Positions 17,653-26,021 of a DNA stretch of 64,000 nucleotides are shown here, piece by piece. The DNA comes from an uncultured Candidatus Saccharibacteria bacterium. Lineage in GTDB: Bacteria > Patescibacteriota > Saccharimonadia > Saccharimonadales > Saccharimonadaceae. The DNA lies in the NCBI GenBank assembly GCA_938030095.1, contig CALHGK010000010.1, positions 1 through 64,000 on the forward strand, given 5' to 3'. Within the stretch, counting starts at the first letter, position 1; the number at the start of each line of letters is the position of its first letter. Position numbers and translations under genes: made by a program. The notes below the pieces were generated by a model. It did no database searches and was not told the origin of the DNA. It saw nothing but the letters and a program-made list of their open reading frames with translations.

Positions 17653-17933
17653 ACAGCGATCTCTCACTCGCCGCGCTTGGGCGCGCCAGTAGCAAATTTC
17701 TCCACCGCTACCACATTATTCTCTTCGTCATTATCGCCTTTGGCGGCCTAGCGGTTACCACCTTCTTGCTCAACACCACCATCTCCAAAGCGTCAGAGGC
17801 TGCACCACCCCAACCTACCAATGGCATCGACCAAACCACCATCAAAAAAATCGAGCAACTCAAGACCGCCAGCGAGTCCGACCAAAGCGCCAGCCAGCTA
17901 CCAATTAGCTCGCGTAACCCATTTGTTGAGTAA
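17649..17933 (+). CDS. Short membrane-anchored PilP-like protein (94 aa)
   Basis: Fifth gene of the alignment block, overlapping pilO by 4 nt. It has one membrane helix (about 23-44), a Pro/Ala/Ser-rich linker and ends SSRNPFVE. PilP proteins of other bacteria carry an R-D-P-F-like motif before their beta-domain. Here the frame stops just after the RNPF, so this may be a PilP analogue lacking the secretin-binding domain. That would make sense in a cell without an outer-membrane secretin. The assignment is inference from position, topology and the terminal motif. Confidence 0.6.
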   Translation: MNSDLSLAALGRASSKFLHRYHIILFVIIAFGGLAVTTFLLNTTISKASEAAPPQPTNGIDQTTIKKIEQLKTASESDQSASQLPISSRNPFVE

Positions 17934-17974
17934 CATTTTGCGCAGCCGCAGTGGAGCTTTTTGCGGCGCAATGC

Positions 17975-17986
17975 TATACTACACAT
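17975..17986 (+). promoter_or_regulatory. -10 box of the PRC-barrel gene
   Basis: TATACT (17975-17980) followed by ACACAT and ATG; 6-nt spacing, no ribosome site. Confidence 0.6.
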
Positions 17987-18592
17987 ATGATACTGCTCGG
18001 ATCTGCACTCGCCAACTATCCCGTGATGAGCTTGCAAATGGGTGGTAAAGTTGGCAGCCTCGCCCAGCCGCTTGTCGATCCAGCCACTCTAGCAATCGTT
18101 GCCTACACTGTGGACGGCTCATTTGCTAACGACACAACCATGCTGCTCCGCCTCGCTGATGTGCGCGAGATGAGTGAACTTGGTATGATCATCGACTCCG
18201 TCGACGAGCTCATCACCCCCACCGACGTCATCAAGATCCAGCGCCTCTACGAGCTCAAGTTTCACCTTTTGGGTATGCCCGTCCAAGACAAGCGCGGGCG
18301 ACGCCTGGGCAAGATTAGCGACTATACGATCGAGACGGGTAATTTTGTCATCCAGCAACTCATCGTCCGGCGCTCATGGCTCCACCGCCTCAATGATGCT
18401 GAGCTGGTTATCCATCGGTCGCAAATCATCGAGATTAATAACGACGCCATCATCGTCCAGTCGCAGGCTGAGGCCAAAAAGCCCGAGCAAAAGGCCACCG
18501 AACCGGCCATGAGTAGTGGCGAATACGTCAACCCCTTCCGTAGTAAGCCATCGCAAGCTCGAGAGTCAATCAAGAGCGACGAGCGTCGCTAA
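17987..18592 (+). CDS. PRC-barrel domain protein (two copies)
   Basis: 201-residue soluble protein with two tandem PRC-barrel units, about 5-80 and 90-160. The second shows the hallmark motif VQDKRGRRLGKISDYTIE and the first KVGSLAQPLVDPATL. PRC barrels are small beta-barrels found in RimM and in photosynthetic reaction centres and usually mediate protein or RNA contacts. The C-terminal tail of about 40 residues is charged and probably disordered. The frame extends upstream to 17951, but the ATG at 17987 follows a -10 box at 6 nt. It follows the pilus genes by 53 nt and converges with recX, so a pilus role is not implied. Confidence 0.8.
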   Translation: MILLGSALANYPVMSLQMGGKVGSLAQPLVDPATLAIVAYTVDGSFANDTTMLLRLADVREMSELGMIIDSVDELITPTDVIKIQRLYELKFHLLGMPVQDKRGRRLGKISDYTIETGNFVIQQLIVRRSWLHRLNDAELVIHRSQIIEINNDAIIVQSQAEAKKPEQKATEPAMSSGEYVNPFRSKPSQARESIKSDERR

Positions 18593-18596
18593 CATA

Positions 18597-19268
18597 TCAG
18601 TATTCATCACCCGCCAACGCTGCTCGGATGTCATCATAGGCAAAGCCTTGGCGCAAAAGATACGCGATAAGCTTTTGCTCGTCTGGGTAGCGGGGGCGTT
18701 TTTTGGCAATCATCTTCACTAGCTCGTCTTCATCAGTCCGCCTCGACTGCGCTAATGCTTGGTGTATCACCTCCGGTGCAACGCCCTTAGCACGTAGCTC
18801 TGCCTCCAGCTTGCGGCGCGACACACCCTTACTCTGGTGGCGATTCTCCACCCACCACTGGGCAAATGCCTCATCATCGATATAACCACGCTGCTCAAGG
18901 CGCGCAAACACCCGTTGCACAACCGCTAGGGAAGCACCAGGCTTCTCAACCAGCGTGCCAGTTTTGCGTTGTTTATACTTGCGTGGCAGTGTTTTGCGCT
19001 GGAGATAGTCGCGGATTTCGCGTGCACTGTGCGGCCGCATAAGGGTGTACTCGAGCGCCCGCGCGTAGAGCTTACCAAACTCCCCCTCGCGGCGCAGCTC
19101 AGCCAGCTCGGCCTCAGTCAGCATTCGCCCCACCTTCACGCCACAATCCACCACCTGCGCCACATCAAGGCTAAAATCATACCCACCATCGATGAATATA
19201 TTCACCCGATCAGCATTCCGCACCTGCGCCGTGAGCGCAGTGATGGTGTAGGTTTTTTCTGTCGGCAT
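18597..19268 (-). CDS. recX: Regulatory protein RecX
   Basis: Modulator of RecA filaments, built from three-helix repeats. The 223-residue protein matches RecX throughout: ALEYTLMRPHSAREIRDYL in repeat 1, YIDDEAFAQWWVENR and KGVSRRKLEAELRAKGV in repeat 2, and LIAYLLRQGFAYDDIRAAL in repeat 3. recA lies about 3 kb away on the same strand and is not contiguous, unlike the recA-recX pairs of many bacteria. It has its own leaderless-type promoter and converges with the PRC-barrel gene, with 4 nt between stops. Confidence 0.92.
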   Translation of the reverse strand: MPTEKTYTITALTAQVRNADRVNIFIDGGYDFSLDVAQVVDCGVKVGRMLTEAELAELRREGEFGKLYARALEYTLMRPHSAREIRDYLQRKTLPRKYKQRKTGTLVEKPGASLAVVQRVFARLEQRGYIDDEAFAQWWVENRHQSKGVSRRKLEAELRAKGVAPEVIHQALAQSRRTDEDELVKMIAKKRPRYPDEQKLIAYLLRQGFAYDDIRAALAGDEY

Positions 19269-19280
19269 GTATGTATTATA
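19269..19280 (-). promoter_or_regulatory. -10 box of recX
   Basis: TATAAT at 19280-19275 then ACATAC and ATG; 6-nt spacing. Confidence 0.6.
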
Positions 19281-19342
19281 TACAAATTTATTTAGTCATG
19301 TCACCCAGCTCTCCTCTCTAGAAATGAGCTGTGCCAACCCCA

Positions 19343-20374
19343 CTACTGAAATGCTTTGAGATAGATGTTATATGCTTTATCGATGAAGACAGCTTTATTG
19401 GCACGAAAAGCTGATTGATCGCTATTTATTTCCTCAACTCTTTCACCATCAGAAACAAACTCTATTTTCTCTACTGGTACCATATCCCCAATCATAACAG
19501 TTGGTCGGCGTGTCTGCTCATCTCGAGCGGGAGATACGTCAACAACATAGAACGTATTCTCTTGGTCATACCCCCCATCAGCAAGCAATTTACTAGCATT
19601 ATCATAGGCAAGAAAAGCTCTCATGCTATGAATATATGGTTCGTATACTGTGTATACACCTGCTGGACTAACCTTTCTTGGTTTAAAATCAGATATATCT
19701 TTGTACCAAAAATTCTTGCACTCATCAAAGAACATATAGATGACTTCATCTCGCGTGAACGCCGGGATCTTATCAGAGTTCTCTCGCAGTTTATCATCCC
19801 ACACTCTCAATCCAAGGCCACTGATTGGGTTATACCACGCATACACACCTTCATCAAGATAACTGGTGATGATGTCACTATTCTCTGTGACAATCACCCC
19901 GCCAACCGCATCGCCCAAGCACCCCAGTATAATTCTCTTGCCAGTTCTATCAACAATCTCTGCATTATTACCCATAGACGGCTCCTCATAGTCCATCCGT
20001 GGGCAGACCAGCAGCAGCTTATCGCCAATCGGCTGAACGTAGCGAAAATTAATAAAATGCCGGCCAAGGTCAAGGTGTATTACTTGTTTCACCACCTCCT
20101 TCTCCCAGTCGATGACAAATTCAAGAACCGAAAAGACACTATCTACCTTGATTTCTGTAAAACAAGCCCACCCATCTCTCATTGGAATATTACTCGAGAG
20201 CAAAACATAGAGATGATTATCATAGCCAAGCTGCATGCTACATATTTCTGTCGTCTTGTGTCCGTACTCTTTGAGAATCTCACGCAGATTCGCTACGCGC
20301 GTTATATCAATCTGCGTCGTGGGAAGCGCATCTAGTACCCTACTTTCGTCTTTCAAGTCATCATTTTCAGTCAT
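19343..20374 (-). CDS. Hypothetical protein, possibly beta-propeller-like (343 aa)
   Basis: No family recognised. It is soluble, with alternating short hydrophobic strands and Asp/Gly/Asn turns along its length (such as KLLLVCPRMDY, VIVTENSDIITSYLDEGVYAW, NTFYVVDVSP). This resembles beta-propeller or WD-like proteins that report on a state. There is no signal peptide. The ATG at 20374 has a GAGAGGAGAAG site and overlaps the hydrolase stop (ATGA), so both are cotranslated. Base composition is more AT-rich than the pilus genes nearby, which may point to transfer. The frame stays open seven codons further upstream, but the ribosome site sits inside that extension. Confidence 0.75.
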   Translation of the reverse strand: MTENDDLKDESRVLDALPTTQIDITRVANLREILKEYGHKTTEICSMQLGYDNHLYVLLSSNIPMRDGWACFTEIKVDSVFSVLEFVIDWEKEVVKQVIHLDLGRHFINFRYVQPIGDKLLLVCPRMDYEEPSMGNNAEIVDRTGKRIILGCLGDAVGGVIVTENSDIITSYLDEGVYAWYNPISGLGLRVWDDKLRENSDKIPAFTRDEVIYMFFDECKNFWYKDISDFKPRKVSPAGVYTVYEPYIHSMRAFLAYDNASKLLADGGYDQENTFYVVDVSPARDEQTRRPTVMIGDMVPVEKIEFVSDGERVEEINSDQSAFRANKAVFIDKAYNIYLKAFQ

Positions 20375-20985
20375 TTCTTCTCCTCTCTTAAACAAATTTC
20401 TACCAGCTCCGGGAATACTCGCGTCTGCATTGCACTAAAGGTGAAATGACCGTGGTCGACAAATCGATGGTAGCGTAGCTGGGGTAGCTCACGGCGGAGC
20501 TTTGCCGTGGAGCTTTGTAGATGTGGGTAGTCGTCGGTAGAGTAGAGCACATCAATGCCGTGCACTGCTTTGCAGTCAATCTGGCGGTCGAGTGTAAAGC
20601 GAAAGAAACCTCCTGCCTCTCCCTCAACATCCAGCCATGGTGCCACCAGTACGACCCGGCCAACACGGCAATTCGCCTCACTCAGCCAGCGAAGCAAAAA
20701 ACCTCCACCACAGCTATGGCCCACTAGCAGCGTACGCTCATCCACTGGCAGATGGGCAAACTCTTGGCACCACGCCTCGTAGCGTGGCTCGTATGGGCGA
20801 GACATCTCGGGTGTTTGCGTTAATATCCCACGTATCAAGAGTTGTTGCTGAAGCCAAGGCAGCCAATGTGAGTTGCTTGGACTGTCACCCTGGATATTGT
20901 AGTACTCGTCATAGTCTGGTCGTCCATGGAGAATGATCGCACGAGTGAATGGAGTGTTATCTCTAGGGTCTTTTTCAATATCCAT
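20371..20985 (-). CDS. RBBP9/YdeN-type alpha/beta hydrolase
   Basis: Small serine hydrolase of 204 residues. The nucleophile elbow VGHSCGG places Ser91. An acid is probably among the Asp151-Asp152 pair in YSTDDYPH, and the catalytic His lies in VDHGHF (178 or 180). IILHGRPDYDEYYN near the N-terminus forms the oxyanion-side loop. These features and the length match the RBBP9/YdeN group, whose natural substrates are mostly unknown. A GAGGAGT site is present 14 nt before the ATG. It is the first gene of a two-gene unit with the unknown protein that follows. Confidence 0.85.
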   Translation of the reverse strand: MDIEKDPRDNTPFTRAIILHGRPDYDEYYNIQGDSPSNSHWLPWLQQQLLIRGILTQTPEMSRPYEPRYEAWCQEFAHLPVDERTLLVGHSCGGGFLLRWLSEANCRVGRVVLVAPWLDVEGEAGGFFRFTLDRQIDCKAVHGIDVLYSTDDYPHLQSSTAKLRRELPQLRYHRFVDHGHFTFSAMQTRVFPELVEICLREEKK

Positions 20986-21052
20986 GCTTTATTTTTACTC
21001 CTCTGGTGTAGACTCTAGACTCGTTGCCTTGGTCTTTTTCTCTACCCCTATT

Positions 21053-21601
21053 TCATGACTCGTGCGATATTCGTCCTAGTTCTTCCATCAACAGCGCAAA
21101 ATAGAGTGGCTGATGCGGCACAAGCATCACATCTTCTGGCTGCTCGATCATCTGACGGAATGTGTCATACGGCACCCAGCGCAGTGCCGCCGCTTCACCA
21201 TCAACCATATCGAGCGGCTCATCATGATATTCATAGATATAAACAAAGTGAAACTCGCTATACGCTGATTTGCGCTTTGGCAAACTTCCAATGAACTTCA
21301 CTCGAGAAGTATTAAGCGTCATACCAATCTCTTCTTGAGCCTCACGCAGCGCCGCATCAAGTGGTGTTTCGCCAAGGCTCACGTGCCCTGCTGCCGAAAT
21401 ATCCCAATAGCCTGGCCAGTTTTTGACCTGATCAGCCCGGCGCTGGAGCAGCACATCACACCCACCATCACTGTTACGCCGCCACAACCAAACATGTGCT
21501 GCTGCAACAATAGTATCCTTGGTCAAATCTTTGCGGGTAAGGCCTTCGCCCTGTTTTGGCACTCCATTTGGGTGATAACTCTGCCATAGATCATTATGCA
21601 T
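21053..21601 (-). CDS. NUDIX hydrolase (IPP isomerase/YfcD-like)
   Basis: Hydrolase of nucleoside diphosphates linked to another moiety. In 182 residues the Nudix box G-x5-E-x7-REAQEEIGM is complete (about 72-94), preceded by VLLQRRADQVKNWPGYWD and SAAGHVS. The WPGYWD and QRR segments resemble the YfcD/isopentenyl-diphosphate-isomerase-like subgroup, so the substrate could be a prenyl diphosphate or a nucleotide; sequence does not decide. The frame can begin at GTG 21604, but ATG 21601 is correctly spaced (6 nt) from GGAG. Confidence 0.9.
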   Translation of the reverse strand: MHNDLWQSYHPNGVPKQGEGLTRKDLTKDTIVAAAHVWLWRRNSDGGCDVLLQRRADQVKNWPGYWDISAAGHVSLGETPLDAALREAQEEIGMTLNTSRVKFIGSLPKRKSAYSEFHFVYIYEYHDEPLDMVDGEAAALRWVPYDTFRQMIEQPEDVMLVPHQPLYFALLMEELGRISHES

Positions 21602-21712
21602 CACTTACTCCTGTGTACTGTTCTTTATATCAGTTACTGCTTTTGATGCGTTGCACTCGTTATTATCATCAGTAAGTAAGTTGAGTTATGTCTATAAATT
21701 TAACAGTCGTTT

Positions 21713-22084
21713 CTATTCAACATTCATAAACATATATACTCGCTGAGCACGGCCCAACTCATCACGCCAAACAATGTTAACGCCGCGTTTGATACGCTGC
21801 TGGCCAGATTGATCAAAAATTGACCAACGTAGCAATAGCGCGTCACCACAGACAATGCGCTGATCATAAACAAATCTTAATTGACTCAAGGCCCCGTATA
21901 GCTGATCGACATGAGCAATAATTGCTGCTACACCTTCAATCGTCTGAGCAGGATCAGATACACATAATTGGCCATCGGGTGCCCAGATTTTGCGAATACA
22001 TTCATGTCGGGTGACTTGGTCAGGCTCTACCCATGATTGTAGATATTTGTCTGTAAATTCCTGTGCTCGTCTCTCGTCATCCAT
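21713..22084 (-). CDS. SnoaL-like (NTF2-fold) protein
   Basis: 123-residue alpha+beta barrel protein of the SnoaL/NTF2-like group: EFTDKYLQSW near the N-terminus, the segment ECIRKIWAPDGQLCVSD, IEGVAAIIAHVDQLY, and three terminal strands (FVYDQRIV, LLLRWSIFD, GVNIVWRD). Such proteins bind small hydrophobic ligands or act as ligand-binding or isomerase domains; no active-site assignment is possible. It begins 3 nt after the recA stop and is probably expressed from the recA transcript. A TTG at 22087 is a possible alternative start. Confidence 0.75.
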   Translation of the reverse strand: MDDERRAQEFTDKYLQSWVEPDQVTRHECIRKIWAPDGQLCVSDPAQTIEGVAAIIAHVDQLYGALSQLRFVYDQRIVCGDALLLRWSIFDQSGQQRIKRGVNIVWRDELGRAQRVYMFMNVE

Positions 22085-22087
22085 CAA

Positions 22088-23110
22088 CTATTCTTCCGCC
22101 GCCTTCACTGCCTCACGAACTTTACTATCAATTTCAGCCAAGGTGTCGGCATGCTCTTTGAGGTATTCTTTGGTTTTGTCGCGGCCTTGGCCAATTGTCT
22201 CGCCACCGTATTTGAAGAAAGCACCAGACTTATCAACAATGCCATTCTGCACTGCGAGGTCGAGAATATCCCCCGTCTTGGAGATGCCTTCGTTGTACAT
22301 GATGTCGAACTCAGCAACGCGGAAAGGCGGCGCTATCTTGTTCTTTACCACCTTTACCTTCGTGCGGTTACCGCGAATGTCGTCACCCACTTTGATTTGC
22401 CCAATCCGGCGGATATCCACCCGCTGCGAGGCATAGAACTTTAGCGCATTACCACCGGTCGTTGTCTCGGGGTTGCCAAACATCACACCGATCTTCATGC
22501 GGATCTGGTTGATGAAAATGACGGTTGCTTTGCTTTTGTTGATAATCCCCGTTAGCTTACGCAGTGCTTGGCTCATCAAGCGAGCCTGAAGACCCATATG
22601 CGAATCACCCATATCGCCATCAATCTCTGCTTGCGGCGTCAGCGCTGCCACCGAGTCCACCACAATAAGGTCAACGGCATTCGACCGCACCAGCGTCTCC
22701 GTGATCTCCAACGCTTGCTCACCATTATCTGGCTGTGATACCAAGAGGTTGTCGGTATCGACACCAAGCTTCTTGGCATAGCTCGGGTCGAGCGCATGCT
22801 CGGCATCAACAAAGGCCGCTGTGCCACCCTGCTTCTGAATCTCGGCAATAGCATGCAGCGTGAGCGTCGTCTTACCGCTACTCTCTGGCCCATAGATCTC
22901 AATAATGCGCCCCTTAGGATAGCCACCGCCCAGCGCAAGATCAAGGCTCAGCGAGCCAGACGGAATCACCGCTACATCTGCCTGGTGGAATTCACCAAGC
23001 TTCATAATAGCGCCATCGCCAAATTGTTTTGTAATCTGATCCATCGCGAGGCCAAGCGCTTTGAGCTTGCCGTCGTCTGTGGTTTGTGTCGTATTCGATT
23101 GTTTGGTCAT
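22088..23110 (-). CDS. recA: Recombinase RecA
   Basis: ATP-dependent strand-exchange protein for homologous recombination and DNA-damage signalling. 340 residues with Walker A GPESSGKTT (74-82), VDAEHALDPSYAKKLGV, Walker B LIVVDSVAALTP, loop L1 GDSHMGLQARLMSQALRKL, and loop L2 FINQIRMKIGVMFGNPETTTGG. The ATG at 23110 follows GAAGGAGAGG; six further in-frame codons lie upstream. A TATAAT box is present about 27 nt upstream, so recA has a normal leader, unlike most neighbours. I see no SOS-type operator that I can name in the upstream region. Confidence 0.98.
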   Translation of the reverse strand: MTKQSNTTQTTDDGKLKALGLAMDQITKQFGDGAIMKLGEFHQADVAVIPSGSLSLDLALGGGYPKGRIIEIYGPESSGKTTLTLHAIAEIQKQGGTAAFVDAEHALDPSYAKKLGVDTDNLLVSQPDNGEQALEITETLVRSNAVDLIVVDSVAALTPQAEIDGDMGDSHMGLQARLMSQALRKLTGIINKSKATVIFINQIRMKIGVMFGNPETTTGGNALKFYASQRVDIRRIGQIKVGDDIRGNRTKVKVVKNKIAPPFRVAEFDIMYNEGISKTGDILDLAVQNGIVDKSGAFFKYGGETIGQGRDKTKEYLKEHADTLAEIDSKVREAVKAAEE

Positions 23111-23304
23111 ACGTCCCCTCTCCTTCAAGAATTTATTATACCAGAATCTCTTGCCGTTGTCCGCGCGGAGATTGATTTGTATTTACGAAGCCTCAACATC
23201 ACCGATTTATTTATTGTATATAACCTCTAGCTTCCACGACTCTACCGATATAGAGCGCTAAACAGCAACGGGCCTTTTGAAGACATTTTTCGTGATAGAC
23301 ATGC

Positions 23305-23316
23305 TATAATAACACC
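23305..23316 (+). promoter_or_regulatory. -10 box of the pilin gene
   Basis: TATAAT (23305-23310), AACACC, ATG: 6-nt spacing, leaderless type. Confidence 0.6.
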
Positions 23317-23715
23317 ATGAAGGCACGTAAAGGATTTACCGTCATCGAGCTCATCGTTGTGATCGCTCTGCTTGCAACGGGCAGCTGGCTCTTTTTCAGT
23401 GAGAAAATCGCGACCGAAGCGACGCAGCGTGACAATCAGCGCAAAACTGCCATTAACGCGATGTACTATAGCCTGGAAGAAGTGTATTTTGAGAAAAATA
23501 ACCACTACCCCAACACGATCGATAGCAAGACACTGCGCTCGGTTGACCCATCGCTCTTTACCGATCCAAATGGCCACAAGCTTGGCAGCGCCCAGTCTAG
23601 CTACCATTACAGCGGCACCGACTGCACCACCGACAACCAGTGCAAAGGCTACAAGCTCACTGCCAACTTAGAGCGTGAGGCAGACTACACCAAGACCAAC
23701 CGCAATAATACCTAA
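23317..23715 (+). CDS. Type IV pilin-like protein
   Basis: Pilin with a class III signal: MKARKG is the short basic leader cut by a prepilin peptidase before FTVIELIVVIALLATG, the hydrophobic N-terminal helix with Glu5 of the mature protein. Mature length is about 126 residues. The globular part holds a Tyr-rich segment (YYSLEEVYFEKNNHYP) and a cysteine pair (DCTTDNQCKGY) that can form a C-terminal disulfide loop. It lies 6 kb from the pilus assembly operon with its own promoter and terminator. It may be the major or a minor pilin; no prepilin peptidase is in the window. Confidence 0.9.
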   Translation: MKARKGFTVIELIVVIALLATGSWLFFSEKIATEATQRDNQRKTAINAMYYSLEEVYFEKNNHYPNTIDSKTLRSVDPSLFTDPNGHKLGSAQSSYHYSGTDCTTDNQCKGYKLTANLEREADYTKTNRNNT

Positions 23716-23740
23716 GTCTCTATTATATAGATATGCAAAA

Positions 23741-23770
23741 AACACCGAGCTTTGTCTGCTCGGTGTTTTT
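23741..23770. terminator. Bidirectional terminator between pilin and bPH2 genes
   Basis: Perfect 10-bp stem AACACCGAGC/GCTCGGTGTT with a 7-nt loop, flanked by a T run on the right and an A run on the left, so it can work on both strands for the two convergent genes. Confidence 0.9.
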
Positions 23771-23790
23771 ATCATCAACGTCTGCTAGTA

Positions 23791-24555
23791 TTAGTCATTT
23801 GCCACTGGCCGGCCGTTCTTAAAGTCCTCTACTGCGTTATTAAGCGTCGCAATTTCTTGCTTGGGGTTGGCTACGAATGAGAAGCGATAGGTCGTCTCAT
23901 CGCCCTCCGTACTGAGGCGAATAGAGCCATAATTAAACATCGCCTGGAGCACGCCGCGTTGGTTGTAGCTGGCATCTTCGATATTCATCAGGCTGACCGT
24001 TTGCTCGGTGTGTGAAAAAATACTGGTCTGGATCTCTTGGATAACACTCTCATTCGTTAGATAAAACATATTGCGCGTATAGACCCAGACCGACACATAC
24101 CCACCAAGGATAAAGGCCAAGATAAGCGCCATACACAGCAGCATAAATGACCCAGAGGCAGAAGCTGGCAGATGGAGAAGGTCAAAAATATAATCGTAAT
24201 TAAACATTAGTGCCAAGACGATGCTCGTCATCAAGGTAGACATAACAATCGCCGGCAACATGCCAATCGGGTGGCGACGCACCACGCTAATGATGTATTC
24301 TTGCTCACTCAGGTTGAGATTCGGGAAGGCCATCACTGACTCATCATGGCGGCGGCGTACTTCTGACGGCACTCGCGATACGCTTGCTTCTGGGCGCGGC
24401 GCATGGTAGTGAGGAGCACCTTCTTTGCCACTCACATCGTAGAGAGTGCTGCTCGCCCGTGGGGCTGTGGGAGGCTCGGCGTAGAGTGGGTTGCCATCAA
24501 CATCATAGGCGACGGGCCGTGGTGGATCATTGCGTTGCAATCGTTGTGAATTCAT
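23791..24555 (-). CDS. bPH2-domain membrane protein
   Basis: 254 residues: a long Pro/Arg/Ala-rich cytosolic N-terminus (1-75), two membrane helices (about 97-117 and 135-160), and a C-terminal bacterial PH-like (bPH2/YdbS) domain with the strand pattern FYLTNESVIQEIQTSIFSHTEQTVSLMNIEDASYNQRGVL (quoted in two parts: FYLTNESVIQEIQ and TVSLMNIEDASYN). The family is common in Gram-positive bacteria and of unknown role. It has a leaderless-type promoter (TACAAT, 6 nt) and converges with the pilin gene. Confidence 0.8.
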   Translation of the reverse strand: MNSQRLQRNDPPRPVAYDVDGNPLYAEPPTAPRASSTLYDVSGKEGAPHYHAPRPEASVSRVPSEVRRRHDESVMAFPNLNLSEQEYIISVVRRHPIGMLPAIVMSTLMTSIVLALMFNYDYIFDLLHLPASASGSFMLLCMALILAFILGGYVSVWVYTRNMFYLTNESVIQEIQTSIFSHTEQTVSLMNIEDASYNQRGVLQAMFNYGSIRLSTEGDETTYRFSFVANPKQEIATLNNAVEDFKNGRPVAND

Positions 24556-24567
24556 GGGTATATTGTA
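24556..24567 (-). promoter_or_regulatory. -10 box of the bPH2 gene
   Basis: TACAAT at 24567-24562, ATACCC, ATG: 6-nt spacing. Confidence 0.55.
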
Positions 24568-24597
24568 GCATATCTTTGGCTTATCACCTTATACCTC

Positions 24598-25605
24598 TTA
24601 CTCTATTGCGCGGCCAAGGTGCTGCTGCGCCCGAGGTGTCACCCGTCGGCCTCGCGGTGTCCGCTCAATAAAGCCAATCTGCAAGAGATATGGTTCATAG
24701 AAGTCCTCGATTGTCGTTGTCTCATCACCTGTCAGAGCGGCAATCGTCGTCAGGCCAACCGGGCTATCGCCATAGGTATCGAGCATCGAGCGCAGCAGGT
24801 TACGGTCGGCTGGGTCGAGGCCAAGCTCGTCAACTTCCAGCAGGGTTAGTGCTTGTGTTGTCGTTGCTACATCAATAATACCATCGCCGTTTACATCTGC
24901 ATAGTCACGCACTCTCTTAAGCAAGCGATTAGCAATCCGTGGTGTGAGGCGCGCCCTCGTGGAGAGTAATCGCGACGCCTCTGGCTTGATGCGCGTCTCG
25001 AGGATCGTCGCTGCCCGCGTGATAATCTGCGCAATCTCCTCTGGAGTGTAAAACTCCAAACGATAGATATGCCCAAATCGGTCGCGCAGTGGCGCTGCAA
25101 GACTCCCCGTCCGTGTCGTCGCGCCAATCACTGTAAAGCGTGGTAGATCGAGCCGGACACTGCGGGCCGCTGGCCCTTTGCCAATGACGATATCGAGCTT
25201 AAAATCCTCCATCGCCGAGTATAAAATCTCTTCCACGGCCCGTCCCAAGCGATGGATCTCATCAATAAACAACACATCACCGTCATTGAGGTTAGTCAAG
25301 ATCGATGCTAAGTCGCCCGCTTTCTCAATTGCCGGGCCACTGGTGACCCGCAAGCCAGCTCCCATCTCGTTAGCAATCACCGCCGCCATCGTCGTCTTGC
25401 CGAGGCCAGGTGGGCCATAGAGCAAGACGTGGTCGATCGGCTCACCGCGTTTCTTGGCTGCCGCAATCGCTAATTGCAAATTCTTCTTTAGCCGCTCCTG
25501 CCCCACATACTCCGCAAAGCGCTGTGGCCGCAGCGTCACCTCAATGCGCTGCTCTTCGCTATCATCCGCGTGGCTACTGGTATCAACAATTCGTTCTATC
25601 GCCAT
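24598..25605 (-). CDS. ruvB: Holliday junction branch migration helicase RuvB
   Basis: Hexameric AAA+ motor of the RuvABC resolvasome. 335 residues: RPQRFAEYVGQERLKKNL, Walker A GPPGLGKTT (64-72), Walker B VLFIDEIHRL, sensor 1 FTVIGATTR, arginine finger region APLRDRFGH, and a C-terminal winged helix with LGLDPADRNLL and YEPYLLQIGFIERTPRGR. Full length. ruvA and ruvC are encoded elsewhere in the window, not in an operon with ruvB. The promoter is leaderless type, so expression is independent of its neighbours. Confidence 0.98.
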   Translation of the reverse strand: MAIERIVDTSSHADDSEEQRIEVTLRPQRFAEYVGQERLKKNLQLAIAAAKKRGEPIDHVLLYGPPGLGKTTMAAVIANEMGAGLRVTSGPAIEKAGDLASILTNLNDGDVLFIDEIHRLGRAVEEILYSAMEDFKLDIVIGKGPAARSVRLDLPRFTVIGATTRTGSLAAPLRDRFGHIYRLEFYTPEEIAQIITRAATILETRIKPEASRLLSTRARLTPRIANRLLKRVRDYADVNGDGIIDVATTTQALTLLEVDELGLDPADRNLLRSMLDTYGDSPVGLTTIAALTGDETTTIEDFYEPYLLQIGFIERTPRGRRVTPRAQQHLGRAIE

Positions 25606-25617
25606 AGGTTTATTATA
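25606..25617 (-). promoter_or_regulatory. -10 box of ruvB
   Basis: TATAAT at 25617-25612, AAACCT, ATG: 6-nt spacing. Confidence 0.6.
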
Positions 25618-25673
25618 GCATTGGTAGTGGGGATAGATTGCATAGCAACCTCATCATATGGTTTACTATACTC

Positions 25674-26021
25674 ATGCATACTGTCACACTTGTCATCACG
25701 ACCCTATCATCCATTGCAACGATCATCGCTGCAATTATTGCACTCATCAAGCCTGGTATGATGAGCCGCTCGACTACCATCACTCATGGCGAGCGATTCT
25801 ACGCAGCAATGTACGCTTCTCGAGCACTGCCACTGGGTTTACTTACGGTAGTTACTCCATTTGTGTTTAATGGTTCTGCGCTGCAGTTTGTCTTTGCTGC
25901 AGCAAGCTTGGCACAAATTGGCGATGTTGTTATTGGGCTCAAAAAGCAAGAGTGGGGTATGGTAATTGCACCGGCTATATTGGCTGCTATATACCTTGCA
26001 GCGGCGTGGCTCCTTGCTTAG
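25674..26021 (+). CDS. Small membrane protein, DUF4267-like (115 aa)
   Basis: Four predicted membrane helices (about 4-27, 48-66, 70-85, 93-114) with a short loop containing TITHGERFYAAMYASRALPLG between the first two. This helix-loop arrangement resembles DUF4267 membrane proteins of unknown function. The start is uncertain: ATG 25674 has TATACT only 1 nt upstream, and a TTG at 25638 opens the same frame earlier. The stop overlaps the HIT gene stop by 3 nt in convergent orientation. Confidence 0.7.
   Translation: MHTVTLVITTLSSIATIIAAIIALIKPGMMSRSTTITHGERFYAAMYASRALPLGLLTVVTPFVFNGSALQFVFAAASLAQIGDVVIGLKKQEWGMVIAPAILAAIYLAAAWLLA

Noticed and set aside
19415..20335. Plus-strand open frame of 306 codons
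   Set aside because: Antisense to the unknown 343-residue protein. The minus frame has a strong ribosome site and coupling with the hydrolase; the plus frame reads as low-quality Ile/Ser/His-rich sequence.
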